Below are positions 46,003 through 55,268 of a stretch of 64,000 nucleotides of DNA, one piece after another; positions within the stretch are counted from its first letter, which is position 1; the number at the start of each line of letters is the position of its first letter. The position numbers and the translations under genes were made by a program. Where the stretch lies: NCBI RefSeq assembly GCF_014595945.1, contig NZ_JABXWU010000001.1:248001-312000 (forward strand), in the 5' to 3' direction. This DNA comes from Alkalibacillus aidingensis. Its GTDB lineage: Bacteria; Bacillota; Bacilli; Bacillales; Alkalibacillaceae. Under the pieces are notes generated by a model. It saw only the letters and a program-made list of their open reading frames with translations, ran no database searches and was not told where the DNA came from.

Positions 46003-47583
46003 ATGAATGAAACTATACAACAATACCGTAATCGAATAACTGAGTTTTGGCAGTCAAGAACTAACCCCCAACGCTCATTAATTGTTGGAGGGGCTTTGGG
46101 GTTAATAGCGCTGATTGTCACTATAACCGTTATTGCTTCTTCAACAAAGATGGTGCCTTTATATAGTAATTTATCATTAGAAGAAGCTGGTGAGTTAAGA
46201 CAAGAATTAGAAGACCGAGGCGTGTCGTATGAAATTGAGCAGGGTGGTAGTACGATACTAGTTCCTGAAGCCCAATCTGATGAACTTCTTGTTGATTTTG
46301 CAGCTCAAGGAATTCCTAATAGTGGAAATATTGATTATACGTTTTTTAGTGAAAATGTTTCTTGGGGAATGACTGATGAAGAAAGGCAAATTATTGAATT
46401 AGATGCTCTTCAAACAGAGTTATCCAACCTCATAAGTAATATTCAAGGAATCTCAGAGGCTAATGTCCTTATTAACCAAGCAAGAGATACGATCTTTGTT
46501 GGTGATGAAATGAATGATTCATCAGCATCTATTGTTGTTAATACAGATTATGGCTATGACTTTGATCAAGCACAGGTGAAAGGTTTGTACCACTTAGTTT
46601 CTAAAGCTGTACCTAACTTACCAGAGGAAAACATCGTGATTATGAATCAGCATTTTGAATATTACGACCTAGAAAACACAAATAACGGTGCCAATCATAC
46701 ATATGCTGAGCACCAGCAAATTCGTAAAGATGTTGAACGTGATATTCAAAGAAGAGTTCAGCAGATGCTAGGCACGATGATGGGTCAGGATAAAGTGGTT
46801 GTTTCTGTAACAACTGACATTGATTTCACTCAAGAAAATAGAATTGAAGAGCTAGTAGAACCTACTGACCTAGACAATATGGAAGGTCTACCAGTTAGTG
46901 TTGATCGAGTAACTGAGACTTACACAGGTTATGACGGATCTGAACTAGTTGATGGAGAAGCCGATATCGACAATTTAGTTGGTGTCATTGAAGACGGTGA
47001 AGAAGTGACCGATTATGAAATGGTACGTGAAACGATTAACAATGAATTCAACCGAATCCAACGTGAAATTGTAGAAAGCCCTTATGAAATAAGAGATTTA
47101 GGTATACAAGTCGCAGTTGATAACACGGTAGAGGAAGGAAATGAAATCGTCCAGCTAACTGAAGCGGAACAAGTGGCTGTAGAAGAGGATATTCAGTCCA
47201 TCTTAGGATCGATTATACAAACATCTGTCTCTTCAGAAGTAGAAACGGTTGAACCCATGGATAAAGTATCTATAGTCTTTCAAGAGTTTTCTGGTGCACC
47301 TGATTTCCAAAGTCCAACAACGCCAGCGATTCCAACATGGTTATATGTTGTCGGTGGGATTATGTTATTAGTTATTATAATTCTATTAATTATGGTATTC
47401 AAACGAAAACAAGAAGATGCACCTACAGACCTAGTAGAAACAGTTGAAGAAACAGAGCAAGATTATTCCATGGAAGAGGTAGAATCAGAATCCGTCATAA
47501 GAAGAAAACAACTAGAGCAAATGGCCAAAGAGAAACCTGAAGAATTTGCGAAATTACTCCGATCGTGGATTGCTGATGATTAA
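46003..47583 (+). CDS. fliF: Flagellar M-ring protein FliF
   Basis: FliF forms the MS ring in the cytoplasmic membrane. Two membrane segments are visible, at about residues 25-45 and 443-465, flanking a large acidic extracytoplasmic domain with ring-building motifs (VPLYSNLSLEEAGEL, ARDTIFVGD). The C-terminal cytoplasmic tail ending EFAKLLRSWIADD binds FliG. The length of 526 residues is normal. The ATG follows GGGGGAG. Confidence 0.96.
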   Translation: MNETIQQYRNRITEFWQSRTNPQRSLIVGGALGLIALIVTITVIASSTKMVPLYSNLSLEEAGELRQELEDRGVSYEIEQGGSTILVPEAQSDELLVDFAAQGIPNSGNIDYTFFSENVSWGMTDEERQIIELDALQTELSNLISNIQGISEANVLINQARDTIFVGDEMNDSSASIVVNTDYGYDFDQAQVKGLYHLVSKAVPNLPEENIVIMNQHFEYYDLENTNNGANHTYAEHQQIRKDVERDIQRRVQQMLGTMMGQDKVVVSVTTDIDFTQENRIEELVEPTDLDNMEGLPVSVDRVTETYTGYDGSELVDGEADIDNLVGVIEDGEEVTDYEMVRETINNEFNRIQREIVESPYEIRDLGIQVAVDNTVEEGNEIVQLTEAEQVAVEEDIQSILGSIIQTSVSSEVETVEPMDKVSIVFQEFSGAPDFQSPTTPAIPTWLYVVGGIMLLVIIILLIMVFKRKQEDAPTDLVETVEETEQDYSMEEVESESVIRRKQLEQMAKEKPEEFAKLLRSWIADD

Positions 47584-47598
47584 AGGAGGGCTCGGAAA

Positions 47599-48612
47599 AT
47601 GTCTGCACAAAAGAAGGAATTAAGTGGTAAACAAAAAGCTGCAGCACTCCTAATTTCATTAGGACCGGACGTGTCAGCAGAGGTATATAAACATTTAACA
47701 GAAGAAGAGATCGAGGAATTAACTTTAGAGATTTCATCCGTGAAAAAAGTTGATTCGTCTCAAAAAGAAGAAATAATGGATGAGTTTCACCAAATCGCTC
47801 TAGCACAAGATTATATCTCTCAAGGTGGTATTAATTACGCCAAGACCGTCTTAGAAAAAGCGTTAGGTGAAGGTCAAGCAAGTAAAATTATCGACCGTCT
47901 TACAACCAGTCTACAAGTAAGGCCATTTGATTTTGCTAGAAAAGCTGATGCTAATCAGATCTACAACTTTATTCAAAATGAACATCCACAAACAATTGCA
48001 TTAGTCTTATCATATCTAGAATCAGAACAAGCATCTCAGATTCTATCTGGGTTACCTGAGGAATACCAATCTGATATTGCTAGAAGAATTGCAGTTATGG
48101 ACTCAACTTCACCAGAAATCGTTAATGAAGTCGAACACCTTTTAGAGAAGAAACTTTCTGCAACTGTAACTGAGGATTATACCGAAACAGGTGGTATTGA
48201 ATCGATCGTCAATATTTTAAATAATGTTGATCGCTCAACTGAGAGAACTATATTAGATGATCTAGAGATTCAAGACCCTGAATTAGCTGAAGAAATTAAG
48301 AAGCGCATGTTTGTATTTGAGGACATTGTTACTCTTGATAATCGCGCAATCCAACGTATTATTCGTGAAACGGAAAATGAAGACTTGTTGTTAGCGATCA
48401 AAGTGGCTAGTGATGAAGTAAAAGAAGTATTATATAACAACATGTCGCAACGAATGGCAGAAACAATGAGAGAAGAAATCGAATTTATGGGTCCTGTTAG
48501 ACTCAAGGATGTTGAAGAAGCTCAAACCAGGATTGTGGGGACGATTCGTCGCTTAGAAGATATTGGTGAAATCGTCATCGCTCGTGGTGGAGGTGATGAT
48601 ATCATTGTCTAA
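47599..48612 (+). CDS. fliG: Flagellar motor switch protein FliG
   Basis: FliG couples the stator to the rotor and sits on FliF. The 337 residues begin SGKQKAAALLISLGPDVSAEV, have the middle-domain EHPQTIALVLSYL, and end in the torque domain (MFVFEDIVTLDNRAIQRI, then MGPVRLKDVEEAQTRIV). AAAGGAGGG precedes the ATG. The 3' end encodes GGGDDII and overlaps fliH by eight bases. Confidence 0.97.
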   Translation: MSAQKKELSGKQKAAALLISLGPDVSAEVYKHLTEEEIEELTLEISSVKKVDSSQKEEIMDEFHQIALAQDYISQGGINYAKTVLEKALGEGQASKIIDRLTTSLQVRPFDFARKADANQIYNFIQNEHPQTIALVLSYLESEQASQILSGLPEEYQSDIARRIAVMDSTSPEIVNEVEHLLEKKLSATVTEDYTETGGIESIVNILNNVDRSTERTILDDLEIQDPELAEEIKKRMFVFEDIVTLDNRAIQRIIRETENEDLLLAIKVASDEVKEVLYNNMSQRMAETMREEIEFMGPVRLKDVEEAQTRIVGTIRRLEDIGEIVIARGGGDDIIV

Positions 48613-49387
48613 CCTTTACCGTTTAACTAATAGTTATACGCAACATAGTAGTAAAAAGATTAAAGTTCAACCAATTGGATTGTCAATGGAACGAGAGCAA
48701 GAAGAAAGTGTTAACTCGCAGGAATCTGAGTTGGAACAGAAGTTAATCGAGGCAGAAGAGACTTTTAAACAAGCTGAAAAGACTAAAGAAACAGCACAAC
48801 AAGAAGCTGAACAAATGCTTAAAGACGCCAAAGCGCAAATTGAACAAGAGCGTGAGTGGTTTGAAGAAGAGAAGAAGGAAGCCCTTCAAAAAGCAGCAGA
48901 AGAAGGATACGCTCAAGGATTTCAAAAAGGGGAAGCTGAAGCCAAATTGGAATATCAACAGCACATAAAAGAGGCTGAGAGTATCGTGATGCAAACTAAT
49001 GAGGATTACCAAAGGAAAATAGCCTCGGCTGATGAAGATATTTTGCAAATTGCCCTAAAGGCTACCGATAAGATCATTCATCAACGCTTCTCAGAGCAAC
49101 CTGAACTTTTTGTTGACCTAATTAAAAAAGCTATCGAAGAAGTTGCTGAGCAGCCGAAGTTAAGTATCTATATTCATCCAAGCCAATACTCAATAGTTAA
49201 TGAACATCGCAATAAAATTGAGCAGCTACTTAATGAACAAGCTGAGTTATCGGTTTATCCTAAGGACCATCTATCAATTAATGATTGTATTATTGAATCC
49301 CCCTATGGTCGAATCGATACCAGTATTGATACCCAACTAAATCAGTTACAAAATGATTTGATTTCACTAGTAGAGGAGAATGACTAG
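48605..49387 (+). CDS. fliH: Flagellar assembly protein FliH
   Basis: FliH is the regulator and stator of the export ATPase FliI. The first half is a very charged coiled coil (Glu, Lys, Gln), with GYAQGFQKGEAEAKLEY before the C-terminal globular domain (residues about 135-260). Start choice is uncertain: TTG 48605 has GGTGAT 7 bases upstream, while ATG 48596 is only two bases from GGAGG. The region encodes both the glycine-rich end of FliG and this ribosome site. Confidence 0.88.
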   Translation: MSNLYRLTNSYTQHSSKKIKVQPIGLSMEREQEESVNSQESELEQKLIEAEETFKQAEKTKETAQQEAEQMLKDAKAQIEQEREWFEEEKKEALQKAAEEGYAQGFQKGEAEAKLEYQQHIKEAESIVMQTNEDYQRKIASADEDILQIALKATDKIIHQRFSEQPELFVDLIKKAIEEVAEQPKLSIYIHPSQYSIVNEHRNKIEQLLNEQAELSVYPKDHLSINDCIIESPYGRIDTSIDTQLNQLQNDLISLVEEND

Positions 49388-50707
49388 GTGAATCTTGAAC
49401 AGCTTTTAGATGTCATTGATCAAGCAAACTTAATCAAACGTTATGGTCGGGTTTATCGGAATGTTGGTTTACTTATTGAGTCCAATGGCCCCGAAGTTAA
49501 AATTGGTGATGTATGTTACATATATCCAGGTGATCGTGAACACACACCAGTTCAAGCAGAGGTCGTTGGCTTCCAGAATGAGCATGTTTTATTAATGCCA
49601 TATGAGCAAACTCAAAAAATAGGTCCGAACAGCTTGGTCGAGTCTTCGAACCAATCACTTACGATTAGTGTGGGTGAGCAGTTAATTGGGCAAGTGCTTA
49701 ATGGATTAGGTGAGCCATTAGATGGAACGCCTTTACCCAAAGGTCTGAGTAATTACGATACGGTTAGAGAACCACCAAATCCGTTAAATCGCCCACCTAT
49801 TACTGAGCAAGTATCAACAGGCGTCAAAGCGATTGATAGCTGTATTACTGTCGGGAGAGGACAAAGAGTTGGGATCTTCGCAGGTAGTGGTGTTGGTAAA
49901 AGTACATTGTTAGGAATGTTAGCACGTAATAGTGATGCGGGTATTAATGTGTTTGCACTCCTAGGTGAGAGAGGTCGAGAGGTCCGAGAGTTTATCGAAC
50001 ATGAGCTTGGTTCAGAAGGTCTAAAAAAATCGATCGTCGTTGTAGCAACATCTGATCAACCTGCTCTACAAAGGATTAAAGGCGCTTATACGGCTACAGC
50101 AATTAGTGAATTTTTTAGAGATAAAGGCTATCACGTCAACTTGATGATGGATTCTTTAACACGGATTGCAATGGCGCAGCGTGAATTAGGATTAGCAAGT
50201 GGAGAACCTCCAACCACTAAAGGCTACACACCAAGCGTATTTGCGTTATTACCTCAGCTTTTAGAACGCACGGGTACTGGAGGGCAAGGAAGTATCACTG
50301 CTTTTTATACGGTATTAGTTGATGGGGATGATATGGACGAGCCTGTAGCTGATGCTGTTCGTGGACTTTTAGATGGTCATTTAGTTATGGACCGACAATT
50401 AGCCGAACAAGGTCAATACCCAGCAATCAACGTGATGAAATCGGTTAGTCGTTTGATGCAAAAGATTGTTTCAAAAGAACACTTACAGGCTAGTCATCGT
50501 CTTAGATCAATTCTAGCAACCTATGAAGAGAATAAAGAGCTGATTCAAATTGGCGCCTACAAAAATGGAACTTCAGCTAAAATCGATGAAGCTATTCATT
50601 ATTACCCTAAAATAATGAAATTCCTGGCACAATCTATGGATGAACTTGCAACTGCTGAACAAACATATGACCAATTAGTCAATCTCTTAAATCATGGTGA
50701 TGCTTAA
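49388..50707 (+). CDS. fliI: Flagellum-specific ATPase FliI
   Basis: FliI is the ATPase of the flagellar export apparatus, related to F1 beta. Walker A GSGVGKST is at residues 166-173, with IFAG in front; LLGERGREVREFIEHEL, LMMDSLTRIAMAQRELGLA and the Walker B region follow. GTG 49388 directly follows the fliH stop, preceded by GAGGAGA. The 439-residue length is normal. It overlaps fliJ by one base. Confidence 0.97.
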   Translation: MNLEQLLDVIDQANLIKRYGRVYRNVGLLIESNGPEVKIGDVCYIYPGDREHTPVQAEVVGFQNEHVLLMPYEQTQKIGPNSLVESSNQSLTISVGEQLIGQVLNGLGEPLDGTPLPKGLSNYDTVREPPNPLNRPPITEQVSTGVKAIDSCITVGRGQRVGIFAGSGVGKSTLLGMLARNSDAGINVFALLGERGREVREFIEHELGSEGLKKSIVVVATSDQPALQRIKGAYTATAISEFFRDKGYHVNLMMDSLTRIAMAQRELGLASGEPPTTKGYTPSVFALLPQLLERTGTGGQGSITAFYTVLVDGDDMDEPVADAVRGLLDGHLVMDRQLAEQGQYPAINVMKSVSRLMQKIVSKEHLQASHRLRSILATYEENKELIQIGAYKNGTSAKIDEAIHYYPKIMKFLAQSMDELATAEQTYDQLVNLLNHGDA

Positions 50708-51147
50708 TGAATGGAGTAACAACGTTAAAAAAGCTCTATCAAATAAGAGAAAAAGAACTTGAAGAGGTACAGGCACAGTATAATCGGGCAGTTGATTTTT
50801 TTGAACAAGAAGCAACCAAACTCTATAATCTTCTAAAAAATAAAGAAAAGACTGAGGCTAATTTAAATGCAAGGTTAGTTAGTGGGCTTCAAGTCCATAA
50901 TTTAAATGATTATCAGAGGTATTACGACTCTCTTTATAAAGAAGAATCCAAGCATCAACAAAAAGTACACCAAGCAAGGGTCAATATGTATAACAAACAA
51001 GAAGCACTACAAGAAGCTCACACAGAACTTAAGAAGCTTGAGAAGCTCATCGAAAATAAGACAGAGCAGCAAAGGTTAATGGAAAAACAGGCTGAGGCCG
51101 CATTCTTAGATGAAATATCAGTTCAGCAATATTCTCGAACGAAATAA
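50707..51147 (+). CDS. fliJ: Flagellar export chaperone FliJ
   Basis: FliJ is a coiled-coil stalk-like protein of the FliHIJ complex. The 146 residues are almost entirely helical with charged heptads (LYQIREKELEEVQAQYNRAV). Its ATG shares one base with the TAA of fliI. Sequence conservation in this family is low; the call rests on size, coiled coil and position between fliI and ylxF. Confidence 0.92.
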   Translation: MNGVTTLKKLYQIREKELEEVQAQYNRAVDFFEQEATKLYNLLKNKEKTEANLNARLVSGLQVHNLNDYQRYYDSLYKEESKHQQKVHQARVNMYNKQEALQEAHTELKKLEKLIENKTEQQRLMEKQAEAAFLDEISVQQYSRTK

Positions 51148-51157
51148 AGGTGATGAG

Positions 51158-51745
51158 ATGGCAAATAAAGTCAAACAAGCAGAGAGAAAAACGAATAGGT
51201 TGCAATGGTTCTTATATGTCATTGTCATTCCCGTTGTATTTGCAGTTACAATCACATTGGTGGTTGCAACAATAGCTGGAGTGAATCTATTTCAAGTTGC
51301 ACAGGAATATGGAAGTAAAGCGCCAATTATTTCTACTTTTATTGATGATCCAGAGGAGGAGCAACTTATGGAGGACTTAGCTAGCCATGAAGCAACGATT
51401 CAAGATCAAGATACGACGATTAGTAATCTGGAATCGCAATTGACTTCCAAGGATCAAGAAATAGATGAGCTTAATGACCAAATTCAAACACTTGAGAATG
51501 AACTCGAACAAGCAGAAGAAGCGAGGGTTTCACGAGAAGAGTCAACTAGTCGACTTGCGAGATCTTTTACTGAAATGGATGCGTCTCGTGCTGCTGACAT
51601 CATCACTGAAATGGAACAAGCATTAGCTCTTGATATTCTTGAGGAAATGAGTGATGAACGTCGGGGTGAAATATTAGGAGCAATGGATTCAGAGTTAGCA
51701 GCTAACTTATCCAGTTCATTAATGAGACGTTCGGATTCAGAATAA
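51158..51745 (+). CDS. ylxF: YlxF / MotE-family protein
   Basis: YlxF resembles MotE-type proteins with an MgtE-N-like C-terminus (SFTEMDASRAADIITEME, ALDILEEMSDERRGEILGAM). There is one membrane anchor at about residues 15-40, followed by a long acidic coiled coil (about 70-130). Homologues are proposed to help stator or motor assembly; its exact role is not known. I chose ATG 51158, preceded by AAAGGTGATG, giving 195 residues. fliK follows. Confidence 0.88.
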   Translation: MANKVKQAERKTNRLQWFLYVIVIPVVFAVTITLVVATIAGVNLFQVAQEYGSKAPIISTFIDDPEEEQLMEDLASHEATIQDQDTTISNLESQLTSKDQEIDELNDQIQTLENELEQAEEARVSREESTSRLARSFTEMDASRAADIITEMEQALALDILEEMSDERRGEILGAMDSELAANLSSSLMRRSDSE

Positions 51746-51774
51746 CATAAGAAGCTTTGAAAGGGGGTGATAAG

Positions 51775-53073
51775 ATGAAAGGGATGGCAGCTTTATTACC
51801 AATGATGACACAAAATCAATTGACTCAAACAGCTACTAAAACAGGGAATGACTCTAGTGAGGGTGGAATGTTTCAAGCCGTATTAGCTGGTATATTTGAG
51901 GATAGTTCAATGCCCCTCTCGGAAAATCAAGATTTGTCTAGTGAGGAACTCATGCAGCTTATTGAGCAAATCGTTGAACAATTTTTACAAGCAGAAAATG
52001 AAACAGATTTTGAACTAACCGAAGAGATGGATGATTCACAACTTGGTCAATTAATTGAGGCATTACACCAGTTGTTTGAAACAGAGAGCTATGATGGGCT
52101 TGAGTTAGCCAGTATATCTGATGAGGAAACCTTAGAGGCTCTTGGTGATTTTCTATTAAACTTCTTAGAGGAACAAGGAGAATTAACAGAAGAAGTAGAT
52201 TTAGCTGCGACGAAAGACCTGGCGCAATTCCTAGGCAGTAGTCAAAGTTCTGATTTTGCCAAGTTAGCTAACCAAGTACCAAAGGCTGAACAAACGGTAT
52301 CAAGGATCATTGCAATGATCTTAAACCAACAGCAAAACAATGGTTTTCAGCAAACTGATAGCAAGTGGCAGCAATTATTACAGAAAGTTTCACAGCAGCT
52401 AGCAAGTCAGCAACCCCAGTTAAATCAGCTATCGACAAAATCAGATCAAGAAGTATCTATGATTAAAAATGCCTTACGTCAAATTCTTGGCCAACCATCA
52501 AGTTCGAAAGGTTTAACGGACAATCAATTACAAATGAACTTTCGTCCAGGTGACTCAATGGATCAGCTAGGTACTATGTCCAAACTAGAGCAATACACCA
52601 TTCACCTTTCCAGAACAGGTGGAGGTCAACAGACGAGTTCATCAAACCAGCAGCAAATTATTGAACAATTACAGAAAATAATTCAATCTAGCCAATTTGG
52701 TCGGTCGAATGGTACCAACCAATTAACCATTCAACTAAAACCGGCTAACCTTGGAAACATGACCCTACAATTTACACAAATTGATGGGCAGATGGCGGTA
52801 AAAATCTCCGTTATGAGTCATGCAGCTAAAGAAATGCTTGAAAATAACTTAAATCAATTAAGGCACATGTTTAGTCCAAGCCAAGTTGTCATCGAAAGAC
52901 AAGTTGATCAATCTAATACCGATTTTACTAAGCAACAAAATGCAAGTGACAAACAAGAAGAAGAACAGTCTGGAGAGAATGAACATCAACAACAAGACCA
53001 ACAGCAGCAAGGCGAAGCTTCTGATGAGTCGCTGAGCAGCTTTAAAGACTATCTTTTCCAAGAGGAGGTGTAA
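51775..53073 (+). CDS. fliK: Flagellar hook-length control protein FliK
   Basis: FliK measures the hook and triggers the export switch in FlhB. The 432 residues have a Gln- and Ser-rich, poorly conserved N-terminal part and a conserved C-terminal domain near residues 318-395 (NQLTIQLKPANLGNMTLQF, VKISVMSHAAKEMLENNLNQ). The tail is Gln/Glu-rich. I chose ATG 51775, preceded by AAAGGGGGTGAT; TTG 51757 lies before that site. Confidence 0.93.
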   Translation: MKGMAALLPMMTQNQLTQTATKTGNDSSEGGMFQAVLAGIFEDSSMPLSENQDLSSEELMQLIEQIVEQFLQAENETDFELTEEMDDSQLGQLIEALHQLFETESYDGLELASISDEETLEALGDFLLNFLEEQGELTEEVDLAATKDLAQFLGSSQSSDFAKLANQVPKAEQTVSRIIAMILNQQQNNGFQQTDSKWQQLLQKVSQQLASQQPQLNQLSTKSDQEVSMIKNALRQILGQPSSSKGLTDNQLQMNFRPGDSMDQLGTMSKLEQYTIHLSRTGGGQQTSSSNQQQIIEQLQKIIQSSQFGRSNGTNQLTIQLKPANLGNMTLQFTQIDGQMAVKISVMSHAAKEMLENNLNQLRHMFSPSQVVIERQVDQSNTDFTKQQNASDKQEEEQSGENEHQQQDQQQQGEASDESLSSFKDYLFQEEV

Positions 53074-53075
53074 AG

Positions 53076-53543
53076 ATGAAAATTGATGATTCATTGTATT
53101 TGCAAAATAATAATCAAGTCCGAGAAGGTGGAAATGACTTAGATAAAGATGCATTTTTACAAATTTTAATGACTCAGTTAACTAACCAAGATCCTCTAGA
53201 CCCAATGGATGATAAGGATTTCGTTGCCCAAATGGCCACATTTTCTCAACTTGAGCAAATCACCAATATGTCTAGTAACATTGAAGGATTTATGGAACAG
53301 CAAAGTTACTCTAACTTTTTACAATATTCCAATTTAATTGGACAAGCTGTCTCATATGGAGAATATGATGATTCCGGTGAGTTAGTGGGAGAAGAGAATG
53401 GAATTGTCAAATCCGTTCGCAAAGAAGGAGAAGAAATTGTCGTATCCCTTGAGAATGGTGAGGAAATTGATGCCTCACAGATTATGCAAATAGGAGCAGT
53501 TGATGTCAGTAACGAGGAAGAGGTGAATGGTAATGAATCATAA
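53076..53543 (+). CDS. flgD: Flagellar hook assembly protein FlgD
   Basis: FlgD caps the growing hook. The 155 residues contain the family signature DKDAFLQILMTQLTNQDPLDP and FVAQMATFSQLEQI. The C-terminal part is short (no long Ig-like domain), as in other Bacillus FlgD. AGGAGGTG precedes the ATG, two bases after fliK. It overlaps the next gene by 11 bases. Confidence 0.95.
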   Translation: MKIDDSLYLQNNNQVREGGNDLDKDAFLQILMTQLTNQDPLDPMDDKDFVAQMATFSQLEQITNMSSNIEGFMEQQSYSNFLQYSNLIGQAVSYGEYDDSGELVGEENGIVKSVRKEGEEIVVSLENGEEIDASQIMQIGAVDVSNEEEVNGNES

Positions 53544-53913
53544 AATTAATCACCTACAGCATCAACAGCCACTTCCATTACAACCGAAGTTGACTAATAA
53601 AACCGAGGCACCTAAAAAATCATTCCAATCGTTTTTACAAGAGGCTACTGATGAACTAAAGGTTAGTAAACATGCACAAAAGCGATTAGATGAACGAAAT
53701 ATTCAAATTAGTGAACAGGATTGGACTAAGATTCAAGAAAAGATGAATGAAGCGAAGCAAAAAGGCGTGACTGATTCAGCAATTGTTTTGAATGATGCTG
53801 TTTTAGTAGCTAGCACTAAAAACAATACCATTATTACAGCACTTGATCGTCAGGAAGCTACGAATCAATTGTTAACTAATATTAATGGAACGATTCTAAT
53901 GCAAGATAGCTAA
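53533..53913 (+). CDS. Flagellar operon protein (TIGR02530 family)
   Basis: This 126-residue protein belongs to the family found between flgD and flgE in many Firmicute operons; its function is unknown. The conserved part is FQSFLQEATDELKVSKHAQKRL, DERNI and GVTDSAIVLNDAVLVAS. I chose ATG 53533: AGAGGTG is 7 bases upstream, whereas ATG 53527 is one base from it. The start lies within the last codons of flgD. Confidence 0.9.
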   Translation: MNHKINHLQHQQPLPLQPKLTNKTEAPKKSFQSFLQEATDELKVSKHAQKRLDERNIQISEQDWTKIQEKMNEAKQKGVTDSAIVLNDAVLVASTKNNTIITALDRQEATNQLLTNINGTILMQDS

Positions 53914-54007
53914 ATGAAAGGCTGGACCGTATGGAGGCCTAAATGCTGCTGACCGACAGAAGCAGTAATCTAAATACTTAAAATGAATGAAAGGGCTGAT
54001 TTTTCTT

Positions 54008-55003
54008 ATGTTACGTTCAATGTACACAGGAATTTCCGGTATGAGTGGGTTCCAAAACAAGTTAGATGTTGTATCAAATAATATCTCTAATGTTAATACA
54101 TTTGGTTTTAAAAAAGGGCGTCAAACGTTTTCAGATTTAATGAGTCAAACTACTCAAGGGGCAACAGGTCCTGTAGGGGATGGACAGCTTGGTGGACGTA
54201 ATCCAATGCAAGTTGGTTTGGGTTCATCAACAGGAAGTATTGATAACATTCATACGCAAGGTAACCGTCAAACGACGAACCGTCCACTTGATTTAGCCAT
54301 AGAAGGTGATGGAATGTTTGTTGTTGCAGAGAGAAGTTGGTCAGCTGAAAACCTAGACGAAGTTGCTAATGATTTGCATGATGATGATTTTGATGACCTA
54401 AATGATGATGAGCAATCATCAGTTCTTAACTTCATTTCTCTTGAAGAAGATAATGTTAGCTATACTCGCGCCGGTAACTTTTATTTAGATGACGACGGAT
54501 ATATTGTTAATGATGATGGAGAGTATCTAGTAGGTAATTATGCTGAAAATGAAAATGCTGTGAATGATGAAGACCTAACTGATGATACTGGTCGAATTAG
54601 AATACCAGAAGGTGCTCAGAGTTTTAGTGTTGGTGGAGATGGAACAGTTAATTTTGTTGATGAAGAAGGGCAATCACGTATAGCCGGTCAGATTATGTTA
54701 GCTAACTTTTCTAATCCAGAAGGTCTTGAAAAAGCTGGAGGAAATAACTTTAACCTTACAAATAATGCTGGATTAATGGGATTAGATGAAGATGGTGATC
54801 CTGATGGAGACGTTGGTTATTTATTCGCCCCTGGTGAAGGTGGTACAGGTAACGTATTTGCTGGTGCGTTAGAGATGTCAAACGTTGACTTAGCTGAAGA
54901 GTTTACAGAAATGATCACTTCACAACGTGGTTTCCAAGCTAATACACGTGTGATTACGACATCAGATGAAATTCTTCAAGAGTTAGTTAACCTAAAACGA
55001 TAG
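54008..55003 (+). CDS. flgE: Flagellar hook protein FlgE
   Basis: This is the hook subunit (some annotations use flgG). The N-terminus MLRSMYTGISGMSGFQNKLD and C-terminus TEMITSQRGFQANTRVITTSD are the paired rod/hook-family ends. At 331 residues it is longer than the 264-residue B. subtilis protein; the extra length includes an acidic segment DLHDDDFDDLNDDEQSS near residues 122-138 and further Asp-rich stretches. I chose ATG 54008 by family conservation; ATG 53987 is in frame and would add seven residues. Its ribosome site (AAAGG) is distant. Confidence 0.92.
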   Translation: MLRSMYTGISGMSGFQNKLDVVSNNISNVNTFGFKKGRQTFSDLMSQTTQGATGPVGDGQLGGRNPMQVGLGSSTGSIDNIHTQGNRQTTNRPLDLAIEGDGMFVVAERSWSAENLDEVANDLHDDDFDDLNDDEQSSVLNFISLEEDNVSYTRAGNFYLDDDGYIVNDDGEYLVGNYAENENAVNDEDLTDDTGRIRIPEGAQSFSVGGDGTVNFVDEEGQSRIAGQIMLANFSNPEGLEKAGGNNFNLTNNAGLMGLDEDGDPDGDVGYLFAPGEGGTGNVFAGALEMSNVDLAEEFTEMITSQRGFQANTRVITTSDEILQELVNLKR

Positions 55004-55011
55004 GGGGATTA

Positions 55012-55033
55012 GGGGCTAACGATGCTTAGCCCC
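55012..55033 (+). promoter_or_regulatory. Hairpin just upstream of the flbD start
   Basis: A perfect 8-bp stem GGGGCTAA/TTAGCCCC with a six-base loop lies between AGGGGG (55002-55007) and ATG 55041. There is no T-run, so it is not a typical terminator. Folding would shorten the path from AGGGGG to the ATG from 33 to 11 bases. Confidence 0.7.
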
Positions 55034-55040
55034 AACCTTT

Positions 55041-55268
55041 ATGATTACAGTTACAAGATTAAATGGTGAGGAATTTGTTATTAATGCGCTTTACATAGAG
55101 AAGGTTCAAACTCTACCAGATACGACAATTACCTTATCAAATGGCAAAAAGTATTTTGTTAAAGAATCAATTAATGACGTTATCAGACTTTCAACAGAGT
55201 ACTATCAACAAGTTGGATTAATAGATTTACAGTCAAAGGCAGTTGATGAAAATGACGAAACCAGTTAA
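55041..55268 (+). CDS. swrD: FlbD/SwrD family flagellar protein
   Basis: This 75-residue protein matches the FlbD family (B. subtilis SwrD, formerly YlzI), which raises flagellar power for swarming. VTRLNGEEFVINALYIEKVQ and LSNGKKYFVKESINDVI are typical. No ribosome site lies directly before ATG 55041 (AACCTTT); a hairpin and a G-run lie further up. It overlaps fliL by 23 bases. Confidence 0.92.
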   Translation: MITVTRLNGEEFVINALYIEKVQTLPDTTITLSNGKKYFVKESINDVIRLSTEYYQQVGLIDLQSKAVDENDETS

